Assembly (NCBI RefSeq): GCF_000384295.1
Contig: NZ_KB913037.1
Coordinates: 2,429,947 to 2,493,946, forward strand
Length of the DNA stretch: 64,000 bases
Direction: 5' to 3'
Source: Amycolatopsis balhimycina FH 1894
Lineage (GTDB): Bacteria > Actinomycetota > Actinomycetes > Mycobacteriales > Pseudonocardiaceae
Part shown: one piece after another, positions 10,200-19,026 of the stretch
Layout of the letters: each line of letters opens with the position of its first letter
How positions within the stretch are numbered: position 1 is the first letter of the stretch
The notes under the pieces: model-generated
Seen by the model: only the letters and a program-made list of their open reading frames with translations
Databases searched by the model: none
What the model was told of the DNA's origin: nothing
Program-made: the position numbers and the translations under genes

Positions 10200-11468
10200 C
10201 TAGCCTTCGTAGGCTTCTTGCATCTTCTTCAGCACGCCGTCGACGGTGTCCTTGCCGAGCACGATCCCCTGCACGCCCTGCTGCGCCACGTCGTTGACGC
10301 GGGGATTCGGCCAGTCGGCCAGCAGGGCGATCTTCCCATCGGCGACCGCCTTGTTGAACTCCTCCAGCACCGCGGGCGGCTTGAAGCCGGCGTCGGGAAT
10401 CACGGGCACACTCGCGAAGCCCGCCGCGTACTGGTTGATGTACTGCGGCTGCGCCAGCAGGTCGAGGAACGCCTTGGCGGTGGCCGGGTTCTTGGCGTTG
10501 GCGTTGGCGGAGAGCGTGTATCCGGGCAGCGCGTCGAAGTAGGTGTCGCCGGGGTTGTCGGTGGCCGGCAGCGCGGCGATGGTGAACTCGCTCTTCGGTG
10601 CGGCCTGCTTCAGAGGCGCGATCACCGCGCCCACGCTGACGACGCTGAGCGCCTTTCCCGCGGCGACTTCGTTGTTGGCCTGTGGGCCGGACCGCCCGAG
10701 AGCACCCTCACCGAAGCATCCGGCGTCGTTCATCTGCTTGTACTTCTCGAGAGCCGCCTTCCACGGCGAGGCCGGGATGGTGGTCTCCTTGCCCGCGAGT
10801 TGCTTGGCGAAGTCGGGGTGCGGCCCATAGACCAGGGTGCCCGTCAACGCAAGGTAGAGCATCTGCGGCCCGCTGGCGTCGTTGAGCGCCTGCGCGTAGG
10901 CGTAGACGCCTTTTGCTTTGGCACTTCCACACAGCTGCAGTACTTGGGACCATGTCCGGGGAATCGCGAGCCCCAGTTCCTTCAGCTTGGACGTGTTGTA
11001 GATGCCGCCCAACCCTTGCAGGGTGCCCGGGTAGGCGTAGGTCTTTCCCTGGTACTGCATGTTATCCCGCCAGAGTTTCGGGATCTGCGGCACCCACGGC
11101 GAGCCCGAGAGGTCGAGCAGCCGGCCCTGAGACGCGAGGGTCTGAACGCCCATCGCGTTGCCACCCCCCGGGAACGTGAGGAACACGTCCGGTGCCGTGC
11201 CGGCCTGGATCTGGGTGGAAATGAGGTTTCCGACGTCACCGCCGACATAGTTCACGTCGACCTTCGTCCCGGGATACTTCTGCTCGAACCCGGTGATCAC
11301 CGGTTGGAGGGCGGACTTGAACGTCGCGTCGTAGATGACGGTCAAAGTACCGCCCACCCGGCCGTCCGAGGCGGAAGCTGCGTCAGGGCTCGAACTCGTC
11401 GAGCACGCGGTGAGGGAAAGCCCGGCGGCGAGGAACAACCCGGCCGTCGCTTTGGCTGGAAACTTCAT
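10200..11468 (-). CDS. Sugar ABC transporter substrate-binding lipoprotein
   Basis: 422 residues. An N-terminal lipoprotein signal peptide ends in the lipobox LSLTAC, so it should be lipid-anchored on the outer face of the membrane. The mature part has the family-1 solute-binding fold (GGTLTVIYDATFKSALQPVI, then AGTAPDVFLTFPGG). GGAG lies ahead of the ATG at 11468. It sits 50 bases after the second permease gene. It should deliver a glycoside or oligosaccharide to the two permeases; the ligand is inferred from the hydrolases downstream. Confidence 0.93.
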   Translation of the reverse strand: MKFPAKATAGLFLAAGLSLTACSTSSSPDAASASDGRVGGTLTVIYDATFKSALQPVITGFEQKYPGTKVDVNYVGGDVGNLISTQIQAGTAPDVFLTFPGGGNAMGVQTLASQGRLLDLSGSPWVPQIPKLWRDNMQYQGKTYAYPGTLQGLGGIYNTSKLKELGLAIPRTWSQVLQLCGSAKAKGVYAYAQALNDASGPQMLYLALTGTLVYGPHPDFAKQLAGKETTIPASPWKAALEKYKQMNDAGCFGEGALGRSGPQANNEVAAGKALSVVSVGAVIAPLKQAAPKSEFTIAALPATDNPGDTYFDALPGYTLSANANAKNPATAKAFLDLLAQPQYINQYAAGFASVPVIPDAGFKPPAVLEEFNKAVADGKIALLADWPNPRVNDVAQQGVQGIVLGKDTVDGVLKKMQEAYEG

Positions 11469-11518
11469 TGTTTCTCCAGTGGTGTGCGGTTCTTGAAGCA
11501 TTGACCCGGCGATGGTTC

Positions 11519-12343
11519 TCAGCCCTTGAGGCCGCCGGCGAAACCTTGGATCACGTAACGCTGGAAAATGAGGTAGAGAGCCAGTACCGGCAGCATCGAC
11601 ATGGTCAGGCCGGCGAAGATCAGCGGCCAGTTGGTCGTGTACAGGCCCACGAACTGGAACAACGCGACCGGAGTCGTCACCTGGTGGCTGCCGAACAGGT
11701 ACAGCAGCGGGGTGAAGAAGTCGTTCCAGATCCCCACTGCGTTCAGGATGACCACCGTGCCGAGGACCGGCCGCAGCAGCGGGACGACGACATGGAGGAA
11801 CGTGCGGACATCGCCGCAGCCGTCGATGCGAGCGGCTTCTTCGAACTCCAGCGGGACGCTGGATCGCAGGAACGTGGTCACCAGGAAAATCGAGAACGGC
11901 ATCTGCAGGCCGGTGTAGAAGATGATCAGGGACCAGAGCGAGCCGAGCAGCCCGGCATCCCGCATCATCAGGTACAGCGGCAGCAAGGCGACCTGGAACG
12001 GCAGCAGCATTCCGAGGAGGAACAGGGAGAAGGTGAAGTTCGACAGCCTCGCCGCCGACCGGGCCAGCGGGTAGGCCGCCATGGTGGAGATCGCGACGAT
12101 CGCGACACAGGAGACCGTCGTGACGACCATGCTGTTGACGAGGGCGCCACCGAGATGCGACTCGGTCCACGCCTGGGTGAAGTTTCCGGTGGTCGGCCGG
12201 GTCGTCGGAACGAGCGCCGACGACAGGTCGTCGGCGGGCCGGACCGCGAGGTTCACCAGGATGTAGACCGGCAGCACGAACAGCAGCGCGCTGCCGTAGG
12301 CGAAGACGTGGTTGACGGCACCACCCACCCGGCCGGCCCTCAT
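11519..12343 (-). CDS. Sugar ABC transporter permease (MalG/CUT1 type)
   Basis: 274 residues with about six membrane helices. The EAA loop EFEEAARIDGCGDVRTFLHV is the docking site for the ATPase in binding-protein-dependent permeases, and the long helix-rich C-terminus matches MalG-type subunits. The ATG at 12343 overlaps the previous permease stop as ATGA. No ATPase gene is present nearby; actinobacterial CUT1 systems commonly share one MsiK-type ATPase encoded elsewhere, which is the likely case here. Confidence 0.94.
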   Translation of the reverse strand: MRAGRVGGAVNHVFAYGSALLFVLPVYILVNLAVRPADDLSSALVPTTRPTTGNFTQAWTESHLGGALVNSMVVTTVSCVAIVAISTMAAYPLARSAARLSNFTFSLFLLGMLLPFQVALLPLYLMMRDAGLLGSLWSLIIFYTGLQMPFSIFLVTTFLRSSVPLEFEEAARIDGCGDVRTFLHVVVPLLRPVLGTVVILNAVGIWNDFFTPLLYLFGSHQVTTPVALFQFVGLYTTNWPLIFAGLTMSMLPVLALYLIFQRYVIQGFAGGLKG

Positions 12344-13281
12344 GACTTGCGCTCCTGCCGGCGAAGGACCATGAACTGGATCAGGGACAGGATCGCGACC
12401 CCGACGGCGAGCGCGACGGCCAGCGCGGCCGACTCGCCGTAAGCGCCGAACTGCGAGAACTGCTTGTAGATCAACGTGGAGATCGTTTCGGTTTGCCCGG
12501 CGGGGCCGCCCTGTGTCGTGGCGTAGATCTGGTCGAAGATCTTCAAGCCGCCGATCAGGCTCAGCATCAGGTTGATCGTGACGGCGGGGGCTAGCAAGGG
12601 GCGGACCACGTACCAGAAGCGGCGCCCCGCCCCCGCACCGTCGAGGGCCGCCGCTTCCAGCAGTTCCGCCGGCACCGACTGAAGCCCCGCGAGGTAGACC
12701 ACCATCGAAACGCCGACGAACTGCCAGCAGATCACCACGATCACGACCGCCAGCGCGGTGCCCGGCTGACCCAGCCAGTCCTGCCGGAGCTGCTCCAGTC
12801 CCACCGCCTCGAGGAAGTCGTTCGCGGCGCCGATCCCCGGCGGAGCGAAGATGTACTTGAAGAGGTATCCGCACACCAGGGGCGACACGATCACGGGCGC
12901 GAAGATCACCGTCCGCAGCACGTTCCGCCCGAACACACGCGCGTTCAGCGCCAGCGCCAGCAGCAGACCCACCACGTTCTGGACGGCCATGGTCACGGCC
13001 GCGACGACCACCGTCCGGACCAGGGCATCTCCCGACAGCCCGTCGAAGAGGCCGCGGTAGTTCTCCCAGCCCACCAGGTGCCGTGTTCGGGAGTACGCGC
13101 TCCAGTCCGTGAAGGACATGTAGATGCCCTGCACGGCGGGAATCACGACCACGTAGAGGTAGCACACGAGCGCGGGGACGACGAACCACCACAGGTTCCG
13201 GCCGAGACTGCGCCGCCGCCCCGGCGAACGAACCTCGGTCGCCTGGCGACGCGTCACGGGTTTGAGGGTGGCCGTCGTCAT
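12340..13281 (-). CDS. Sugar ABC transporter permease (MalF/UgpA type)
   Basis: 313 residues, six predicted membrane helices, first at about residues 31-50 (WWFVVPALVCYLYVVVIP). The EAA loop is EAAALDGAGAGRRFWYVV. The ATG follows GAGGAG at good spacing. It is the first transport gene of the operon, 154 bases after the SDR gene; that gap shows no other gene. It pairs with the MalG-type subunit to form the channel. Confidence 0.94.
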   Translation of the reverse strand: MTTATLKPVTRRQATEVRSPGRRRSLGRNLWWFVVPALVCYLYVVVIPAVQGIYMSFTDWSAYSRTRHLVGWENYRGLFDGLSGDALVRTVVVAAVTMAVQNVVGLLLALALNARVFGRNVLRTVIFAPVIVSPLVCGYLFKYIFAPPGIGAANDFLEAVGLEQLRQDWLGQPGTALAVVIVVICWQFVGVSMVVYLAGLQSVPAELLEAAALDGAGAGRRFWYVVRPLLAPAVTINLMLSLIGGLKIFDQIYATTQGGPAGQTETISTLIYKQFSQFGAYGESAALAVALAVGVAILSLIQFMVLRRQERKS

Positions 13282-13435
13282 CGGTCCACTCCTCGTGGCA
13301 CGTAGTACGCGTGGGATCCGGCGAGCACAGCGGGAACTGCCTGCCGGAGTCCGTGACGTCGATGTCGATCAGTCCGGGCCGGACACATGGTGGACCGCCT
13401 TTCGCGGGACTTCCTGGAGAGAGAGATGGGCTGGC

Positions 13436-14119
13436 TCAGTAGGTGGCGCGGCCACCGCTGATGTCGTAGACCGCGCCGGTGGAGAAGCTGACCTTTTCCG
13501 AGGCCAGCCAGACGATCAGCTCGGCGACTTCCTCCGGCCGGCCGACCCTGCCCATCGGGATGAGACTCGTGATGTGGGCCAGCGTCTCCGGTTGGGTCGC
13601 GGCGTTCATGGGGGTGTCGATCACGGCCGGTGCCACGGCGTTCACCAATACCCCGCTGGTGGCCAGTTCCTTGCCCAGTGACTTGGTCAAGGCGATGACG
13701 GCGCCCTTTGCAGCGGAGTACGAGGAGATGTTCGGGTTGCCGTCTTTGCCGGCCATGCTGGCGATGTTCACGACGCGTCCCCAGCCACGCTCCCGCATCC
13801 CGGGGATGAACGCCTGGCACGCGTGGAAGACACCGTGCACGTTGACTTCGAAGGTGCGCCGCCAGCCCTCCTCGGGGATCTCCCAAAGAGGACCGTTGGG
13901 CCCGACGATCCCCGCCGAGTTGACCAGGATGTCGACCGGCCCGACCTGCTCGGCCGCGGCCTGGACGTCCGCCGGGTCGCTGACGTCACAGAAGATGTCG
14001 GCCCCCTCGGCGATGTCGAGGGTGATCGCCTTGACGCCCTCCCGTTCCAGCCGGCCGGCGGTCGCCTTGCCCAAGCCGCTGGCGCCGCCCGTGATGAGCG
14101 CGGTTCGCGAAGAGAACAT
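13436..14119 (-). CDS. Short-chain dehydrogenase/reductase (SDR)
   Basis: 227 residues, classical SDR. NAD(P)-binding TGGASGLGKA near the N-terminus, the NSAG motif in the middle, and the catalytic Ser/Tyr/Lys set with Tyr and Lys in SYSAAKGA. The start is chosen as the second ATG (14119) because an AGGA sits 9 bases ahead of it; the ATG at 14128 has AGGA directly against it. It leads the glycosidase/transport series and may oxidise a released sugar or aglycone; the substrate is unknown. Confidence 0.88.
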   Translation of the reverse strand: MFSSRTALITGGASGLGKATAGRLEREGVKAITLDIAEGADIFCDVSDPADVQAAAEQVGPVDILVNSAGIVGPNGPLWEIPEEGWRRTFEVNVHGVFHACQAFIPGMRERGWGRVVNIASMAGKDGNPNISSYSAAKGAVIALTKSLGKELATSGVLVNAVAPAVIDTPMNAATQPETLAHITSLIPMGRVGRPEEVAELIVWLASEKVSFSTGAVYDISGGRATY

Positions 14120-14247
14120 GCTGTCCATTCCTGTGGGAGTCACGGGAAACCGGCGCGGCAGCCGGTCATATCTGGAGCCGGGTGTCCTGGAGCGGACACC
14201 GGGTCGGCCCGGCTCACCGCGGTGAGCGATCACCCTTCATCGCGCAT

Positions 14248-14260
14248 TCCAATAATTGGA
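14248..14260. promoter_or_regulatory. Palindromic operator candidate upstream of the SDR/ABC/GH operon
   Basis: TCCAATAATTGGA is an inverted repeat (TCCAAT / ATTGGA) in AT-rich sequence that stands out from the GC-rich surroundings. It lies in the 452-base divergent region between the SDR start (14119) and the TetR start (14572), so the TetR protein or a distant sugar regulator could bind here. The rest of that region shows no gene. Confidence 0.4.
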
Positions 14261-14533
14261 CCTTGCATCTATCTGTTGGAACTCGGGGGACGCTAACATG
14301 CCTCGGCCGCAACCCGGAAGACATCAGCCGGTAACAACTTCCATACGTTGAAACGGGGATCCACTTCCCGGAGCGGGCGGCCGACCTCGTGGAGCGCGAC
14401 GAGGGAGCAGTCGGGCCACCACGCACCGTGCAGCGACACCGCGATCACGCGATCGATCCGTCGCCCCGCGGGACCGACATGGATTTGGCTCGAAAAGGCA
14501 AGCGGACACTACACGAAACCAGCACACCAATGC

Positions 14534-14539
14534 TATATT
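14534..14539 (+). promoter_or_regulatory. Extended -10 promoter for the tetR gene
   Basis: TGCTATATT contains a TG-n extended -10 with TATATT 33 bases before the TTG start. The -35 region is weak (around TACACG), as is common with extended -10 promoters. Confidence 0.4.
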
Positions 14540-14571
14540 CGACGCCGGCCTCACCGCGACGGGAGTAGCAG

Positions 14572-15192
14572 TTGTCCACAACGACAAGTCGAGGTCCCTA
14601 CGCCAAGTCCGCCGAAGTGCGCCGCAAGATCCTCGAGGCGTGCATCGACGCGTTCGGACAGACCGGTTTCTACGGTGCGACGACCAAGGACATCGCCCAG
14701 CGGGCCGGCATCAGCCACACCGGGCTGCGGCACCACTTCCCGACCAAGGAAGACCTCCTCGCCGCCCTGCTGGAACTGCGGGACGAGCGGAGCAAGGAGA
14801 TCCTCATGTCCGCGCAAGTCCTGGACCCGCGCGTCGGTCCACTGGACGCCCTGCGCGGCATGCTCGCCAGGCTCGTCGACGACGAGCTCAAACCCGGGCT
14901 GATGGAGCTTCACTGCGTGCTGTCTGGTGAGGCGACCTCGCCGGACCATCCCGCGCACGAGTATTACGCGAAGCGCTACCGAGATCTGCGGCAGTTCTAC
15001 ACCGAGACCTTCGCCGAACTCGCCGACCGCGGCGAGCTGCGGTCGACATTCGAGCCCGACATGCTCGCGACGATGGTCATCTCGCTCATCAACGGTCTTC
15101 AGGCGCAGTGGCTGTTCAACCGCGACACCGTGCACATCGAGCACACGCTGAGGAAGTTCCTCACGTCCGTCGTCCCGGCACTCGACGGGTAG
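14572..15192 (+). CDS. TetR/AcrR family transcriptional regulator
   Basis: 206 residues. The N-terminal helix-turn-helix is KDIAQRAGISHTGLRHHFPT at about residues 40-60; the rest is an all-helical ligand-binding domain. The TTG start has GGGAG 6 bases ahead of it and no better in-frame ATG. It is divergent from the SDR/ABC/glycosidase operon and 195 bases upstream of the esterase gene, so it may control either or both. Confidence 0.93.
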   Translation: MSTTTSRGPYAKSAEVRRKILEACIDAFGQTGFYGATTKDIAQRAGISHTGLRHHFPTKEDLLAALLELRDERSKEILMSAQVLDPRVGPLDALRGMLARLVDDELKPGLMELHCVLSGEATSPDHPAHEYYAKRYRDLRQFYTETFAELADRGELRSTFEPDMLATMVISLINGLQAQWLFNRDTVHIEHTLRKFLTSVVPALDG

Positions 15193-15387
15193 CCTCGAGC
15201 GCGGTCGAGGGGCGCGCACGTCGACGGGAACACCGGCGGAGACCGGCACCAGCGCTGGCCGGAGCTCGTTGACGTTTGTGGCGCCAATGAGTTCGAGCAT
15301 GCCTTCGGGCGGGCCGCCGAAACACCGCCGGTAGTGCTCGCACGCGCCGGCAGCCAGCAGACCCTCACGGCCCTGAGAGAGCAGACG

Positions 15388-16938
15388 ATGACAGCTGATG
15401 CGACGCAACGGTCGAATGCCGAGCCCGAGGTCCGCACCACCGCCGGAACGGTGCGCGGACGCTGGGAGGGCCGGCTCGCCGCCTTCCTGGGCATCCCGTA
15501 CGCCGCACCCCCGGTCGGTGCCGCGCGGTTCGCCGCGCCTCAGCCCGTGTCCCCGTGGGACGGGGTGCGCGACGCGGTTGCCTTCGGCCCGCCCGCGCCA
15601 CAGGACTTCGCGGGCTTCCGGAACCTCAGTCTCGGCGAGGGCACTCCCCCGCAATCGACCGGCGACGACTGGCTCACGCTCAACGTGTGGACACCGGCCC
15701 CGGATCGCTCCGCGCGCCTCCCGGTGATGGTGTGGATCCACGGCGGGGCGTACAAAACGGGCTCCGGCGCGGACCTCCTGGCCAACGCCCGGATCGCTCA
15801 GGAGGGCAACCTGGTGCTGGTCAGCCTGAACTACCGGCTCGGCATCGAAGGCTTCGCCGCCATCGAGGGCGCCCCGCCCAACCGCGGCCTGCTCGACCAG
15901 ATCGCCGCGCTGGAATGGGTGCGTGACACCATCGCCGCGTTCGGCGGCGACCCGGACCAGGTCACCATCTTCGGAGTGTCGGCCGGCGGCAGCTCCGTCG
16001 GCACGCTCATGGCGATGCCCGCCGCCGCAGGGCTGTTCCGCCGCGTCATCGCGCAGAGTTTCGGCGGCCCTTTCCTCTCACCTGAACTGGCCACCGACAT
16101 CACCACCGCCATCGCGGGCCAACGTGGCAGGCGACCCACCGTCGCCGATCTGTCCACACTGGACCCGCATGACCTTGCGCTGGCCGGTGAGGAGACAGCC
16201 GCAACCCAGGGCCGGTACCTCGACCGATGGGGGCCGATGGCCGCGCACCTCACGTTCTTCGTCCCGAACGTGGACGGCGACGTGCTCCCGGCCACCCCGT
16301 ACCAGGCCCTGGCCGCCGACGTGGGACGCGACGTCGAACTGATCGCCGGGCACAACCGCGACGAGTACCGGCTGTTCCTGTTCGCGTCCGGAAAACTGGG
16401 CGCGATCGACGACCAGGAAGCAGCCCGGGTGCTCGATGTCTTCGGCCCCGGCACGGACGCTGAGAAGACCTATCGCGCTGCCTTCCCGGACGCCACGGCC
16501 GAACAACTCTGGGAATGGGTCCAGTCCGACTGGCTGTTTCGCATGCCGACTCTGCGGCTGGCGCAGGCCCACGCGAGCGGCGGTGGGCGAACCCGCTTCT
16601 ACGAGCTGACCTGGCCCGCGCCGGGCGCGGATGGCCTGCTCGGTGCGTGCCACGCGCTGGACCAGCCGTTGGTATTCGGCGATTTCGAAAGTGAATTTGC
16701 TCGGAGGTTGTTCGGCGGCCCAACGCCTTCGGTTGAGACGGTGGAGCTGTCGGCGCGCATGCGCGCGGCCTGGATCTCCTTCGCCACCACCGGCGACCCG
16801 GGCTGGCCCGCGTTCGACACCGACGACCGCCTGACCCAAGTCTTCGACGCACGACCCACGGTCACGGCGTACCCCGAGGAAAGCTCGCGGCAACTCTGGG
16901 AGCGCGACGACTTGGCGCCGTTGCCGCTGTTGCCGTAG
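15388..16938 (+). CDS. Type-B carboxylesterase / para-nitrobenzyl esterase
   Basis: 516 residues, alpha/beta hydrolase. Family blocks in order: GIPYAAPPVG, DWLTLNVWTP, oxyanion loop WIHGGAYKTGSG, nucleophile S198 in FGVSAGGSSVG (Val replaces the more usual Glu of GESAGG), acid Glu in GHNRDEYRLF, and the His in ACHALDQPLVFG. ATG 15388 is preferred over an upstream TTG-type extension because homology begins just after it. No signal peptide. It could remove acyl groups from imported glycosides, in keeping with the island next door; that link is inference. Confidence 0.92.
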   Translation: MTADATQRSNAEPEVRTTAGTVRGRWEGRLAAFLGIPYAAPPVGAARFAAPQPVSPWDGVRDAVAFGPPAPQDFAGFRNLSLGEGTPPQSTGDDWLTLNVWTPAPDRSARLPVMVWIHGGAYKTGSGADLLANARIAQEGNLVLVSLNYRLGIEGFAAIEGAPPNRGLLDQIAALEWVRDTIAAFGGDPDQVTIFGVSAGGSSVGTLMAMPAAAGLFRRVIAQSFGGPFLSPELATDITTAIAGQRGRRPTVADLSTLDPHDLALAGEETAATQGRYLDRWGPMAAHLTFFVPNVDGDVLPATPYQALAADVGRDVELIAGHNRDEYRLFLFASGKLGAIDDQEAARVLDVFGPGTDAEKTYRAAFPDATAEQLWEWVQSDWLFRMPTLRLAQAHASGGGRTRFYELTWPAPGADGLLGACHALDQPLVFGDFESEFARRLFGGPTPSVETVELSARMRAAWISFATTGDPGWPAFDTDDRLTQVFDARPTVTAYPEESSRQLWERDDLAPLPLLP

Positions 16939-17235
16939 CTACACGTCGAGGGTACGAGTACGCCGACGTCCTGCAGCGCTGACAGGATGGTACGGCCGGA
17001 CTGCATTCCGCTGCACTGCAGGTGGACGTCGAACGCCGGATTCGCGATCGTGACATCTCGTGGCGCGAACCCAGTGGTGGCTCCAGGCGAACGGGCCCAC
17101 CGCGCAGCCGGTCAGACCACACAGGGTCAACCCCAGCAACCGGCGCCCGGACAGTGGTCGCGCCGCCCGGAGCCGTCCCAGCAGGATCGGAAGGCACCTA
17201 CCGGCTGTACACGGTGCCAAGCGGACGCTACGTCT
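16939..17235. other. Intergenic stretch, no gene recognised
   Basis: Frames on both strands are short and lack a family pattern. The stretch joins the intact esterase gene to a decayed region, so it may be degraded coding sequence. Confidence 0.3.
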
Positions 17236-17545
17236 TCACGACGGCAAACGCGTGACCGGAAACTCGGGGCAGTCCCGGGAGATGCCCAGCACCCTGCACC
17301 GCACGTCCCAGAGTTCTTTCGCGGGCAATGAACCGATGGCCGGCTGGAACGCGGCCACCGAAGCGATGTTGACGACACCGCCGCGGCCGCGCATGGGCGG
17401 GTGCGCGGCGCGGGTGATGCCCAGGACCGCCTCGCAGGGCACCCGGAGAGTAGATCTCCCCGGCGCCATCGGCGGTGAGGAAGCCGCCGTGCTGGCCGAA
17501 GCCGGCGTTGTCGACGATGAGGCCGACGTCCTTCCTCCTGCCCGA
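17236..17545 (-). pseudogene. Decayed short-chain dehydrogenase remnant
   Basis: Two minus-strand frames each hold part of one SDR. The first (from about 17529) reads DVGLIVDNAGFGQHGGFL, and the second (to about 17236) reads ITRAAHPPMRGRGGVVNIAS followed by VAAFQP. These are the NNAG and NxxS regions of an SDR, in the right order but out of frame with each other. The stretch between NxxS and the end is too short for the catalytic Tyr region. A frameshifted, internally deleted gene is the simplest reading. Confidence 0.7.
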
Positions 17546-17593
17546 AGCGATGCACTGGCGACGCCGTGTCGATCATTCAGGCGGCCCATCCAC

Positions 17594-17809
17594 CTAGCTC
17601 GGTGGCCTCGGCGGGACCGGGGCGTCGGCGAAGGCATAGATGCGCCAGCGGCCGTCGGCGCGGGCGTGGTGTCCCAGGTGCACCAGGTGGGCCTCGGCGA
17701 CGCGCACCACCTCGGGCGAGCAGAAACGCTTGCCGACCGGAAATCCGGGTGTGAGGTGCGCGTGATCGGGTGCGCCGACGATTTCCGACGGCTCAGACCG
17801 GCACCGTGG
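17594..17809 (-). pseudogene. C-terminal fragment of a phenol 2-monooxygenase-like flavoprotein
   Basis: One minus-strand frame between a TGA (17810-17812) and the TAG at 17594 reads HAHLTPGFPVGKRFCSPEVV and then LGHHARADGRWRIYAFADA. This matches the thioredoxin-like C-terminal dimerisation domain of phenol-hydroxylase-type FAD monooxygenases. The FAD-binding and catalytic domains are absent. It ends just before the SDR remnant, so both look like scraps of a lost aromatic-degradation gene set. Confidence 0.65.
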
Positions 17810-17927
17810 TCAGTCACGGTCTGCTCCTACGCAGGCTCGCCGTTCCACCAAAGCCACTGTTGTAGACAAATCGGCACAGACGTCCGCTGATGCAGCTCAT
17901 GCGCCAAGATCTCGGCAAACCGGCCGA

Positions 17928-18899
17928 TCAGGCCGGGCGGAGCAGCCCAGCGCGTTTGAAGGTCCGCAGAATCGGAGTGGTCTCGATGGCGGAGACGGAC
18001 TTCACGGCGTCGAGAGAGTCGGTCAGCAGCTCGTACAGCGCATCGAGGTCCTCCGCAGCCACGGCGACGAGGAGATTGGCCGGCCCGGTGGTCACCGCGG
18101 CGAAGCGGACACGGGGATGATTGCTGAGCTTGCTTGCCGTCCGGCGCAGCGCCCCGGGGGCGACCTGGATCCACAGCAGCGCCTCGCAGCCGATGCCCAG
18201 CAGTGCGAGATCGACCTCGGCCACCAGCCGGACGGCGTGGCCGACCAGTCTGTCCGACCGCCGTCGCGCGACCAGCGGAGTGATGCCGGCCTGCCGGCCC
18301 AGCTCGATGTAACTGGCCCGCCCGTTCGCGGTCAGCGCCTGGATGAGGGCGTTGTCGACACTGTCGGGAGCGAGTGCGGTGGGCATCGCCGTGAGTGGAC
18401 GCCGACCGAGCGCATCGGCCTCCGCTGCGGTCAGCAGGCCGCCCGTCCATCCGAACGGAACCGGAGAGGCCTGCAACAGCGTGTGGGCGGTCCACGAGTC
18501 GACGGCCTTGGTGGCGGGCAGATCGCGCAGCAGCAACGTGTTGCGCGCTTCGGGCCCGTCGAGGAAGAGGACGGTGCTGAGCTCGTCGCCTCCGCCAAGG
18601 AGATCGACCCACACGGTGTCGGGGCGGCGGGCGAGTGCGGCGGCCACGGTGAGGATCTGCCGGGGACGGCAGCGGATGCGCAGCGCGAGGGGCACCAGCC
18701 CGGGGAAGCAGCGGGGGTTGCGGACGGCGGTGACCCGGATCGTGCCGGCGTGCAGGAGCGGCCCCGCGCGCCGGACCACAGTGCGTTCGGACAGGCTCAG
18801 CGCGGTGGCGACCTCCCTCCAGGAAGCAAGGGGCACCGCCAGGAGGGCGGCCGCGATCCGGCGGTCGGTTTCGTCGAGCAATTGGCGCACGATCATCAT
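17928..18899 (-). CDS. Lrp/AsnC family regulator with two tandem modules
   Basis: 323 residues, about twice the usual AsnC length. Each half has a DNA-binding helix-turn-helix followed by a ligand-sensing ferredoxin-like domain: first half DRRIAAALLAVPLASWREVA, second half DNALIQALTANGRASYIELG. Double AsnC proteins are known in actinobacteria. It starts MMIV behind a weak AAGAAG site and is divergent from the amidohydrolase gene across 127 bases, which it probably controls. The ligand, likely an amino acid or derivative, is unknown. Confidence 0.9.
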   Translation of the reverse strand: MMIVRQLLDETDRRIAAALLAVPLASWREVATALSLSERTVVRRAGPLLHAGTIRVTAVRNPRCFPGLVPLALRIRCRPRQILTVAAALARRPDTVWVDLLGGGDELSTVLFLDGPEARNTLLLRDLPATKAVDSWTAHTLLQASPVPFGWTGGLLTAAEADALGRRPLTAMPTALAPDSVDNALIQALTANGRASYIELGRQAGITPLVARRRSDRLVGHAVRLVAEVDLALLGIGCEALLWIQVAPGALRRTASKLSNHPRVRFAAVTTGPANLLVAVAAEDLDALYELLTDSLDAVKSVSAIETTPILRTFKRAGLLRPA

Positions 18900-19026
18900 T
18901 ATCGGCTTCTTGGTGTCGTGATGTCTGCACGAAACACCCTGAAGATGGCGAGAACACCCGAGCGAGCCGCAGACTCGTTCCGGGCCGGCGCGCCGGCCCG
19001 GAAGTCAAGACGACGGAAGGAGTGCG

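Noticed and set aside
6463..10203. A 1246-residue open frame on the plus strand across the GH1 and GH3 genes
   Set aside because: It is antisense to two enzymes with full catalytic motifs; long antisense frames are expected in high-GC coding DNA and its product shows no family pattern.
11519..13281. A dedicated ABC ATPase for the sugar importer
   Set aside because: No Walker A/ABC signature gene occurs near the permeases; a shared ATPase elsewhere is the normal case for this transporter class.
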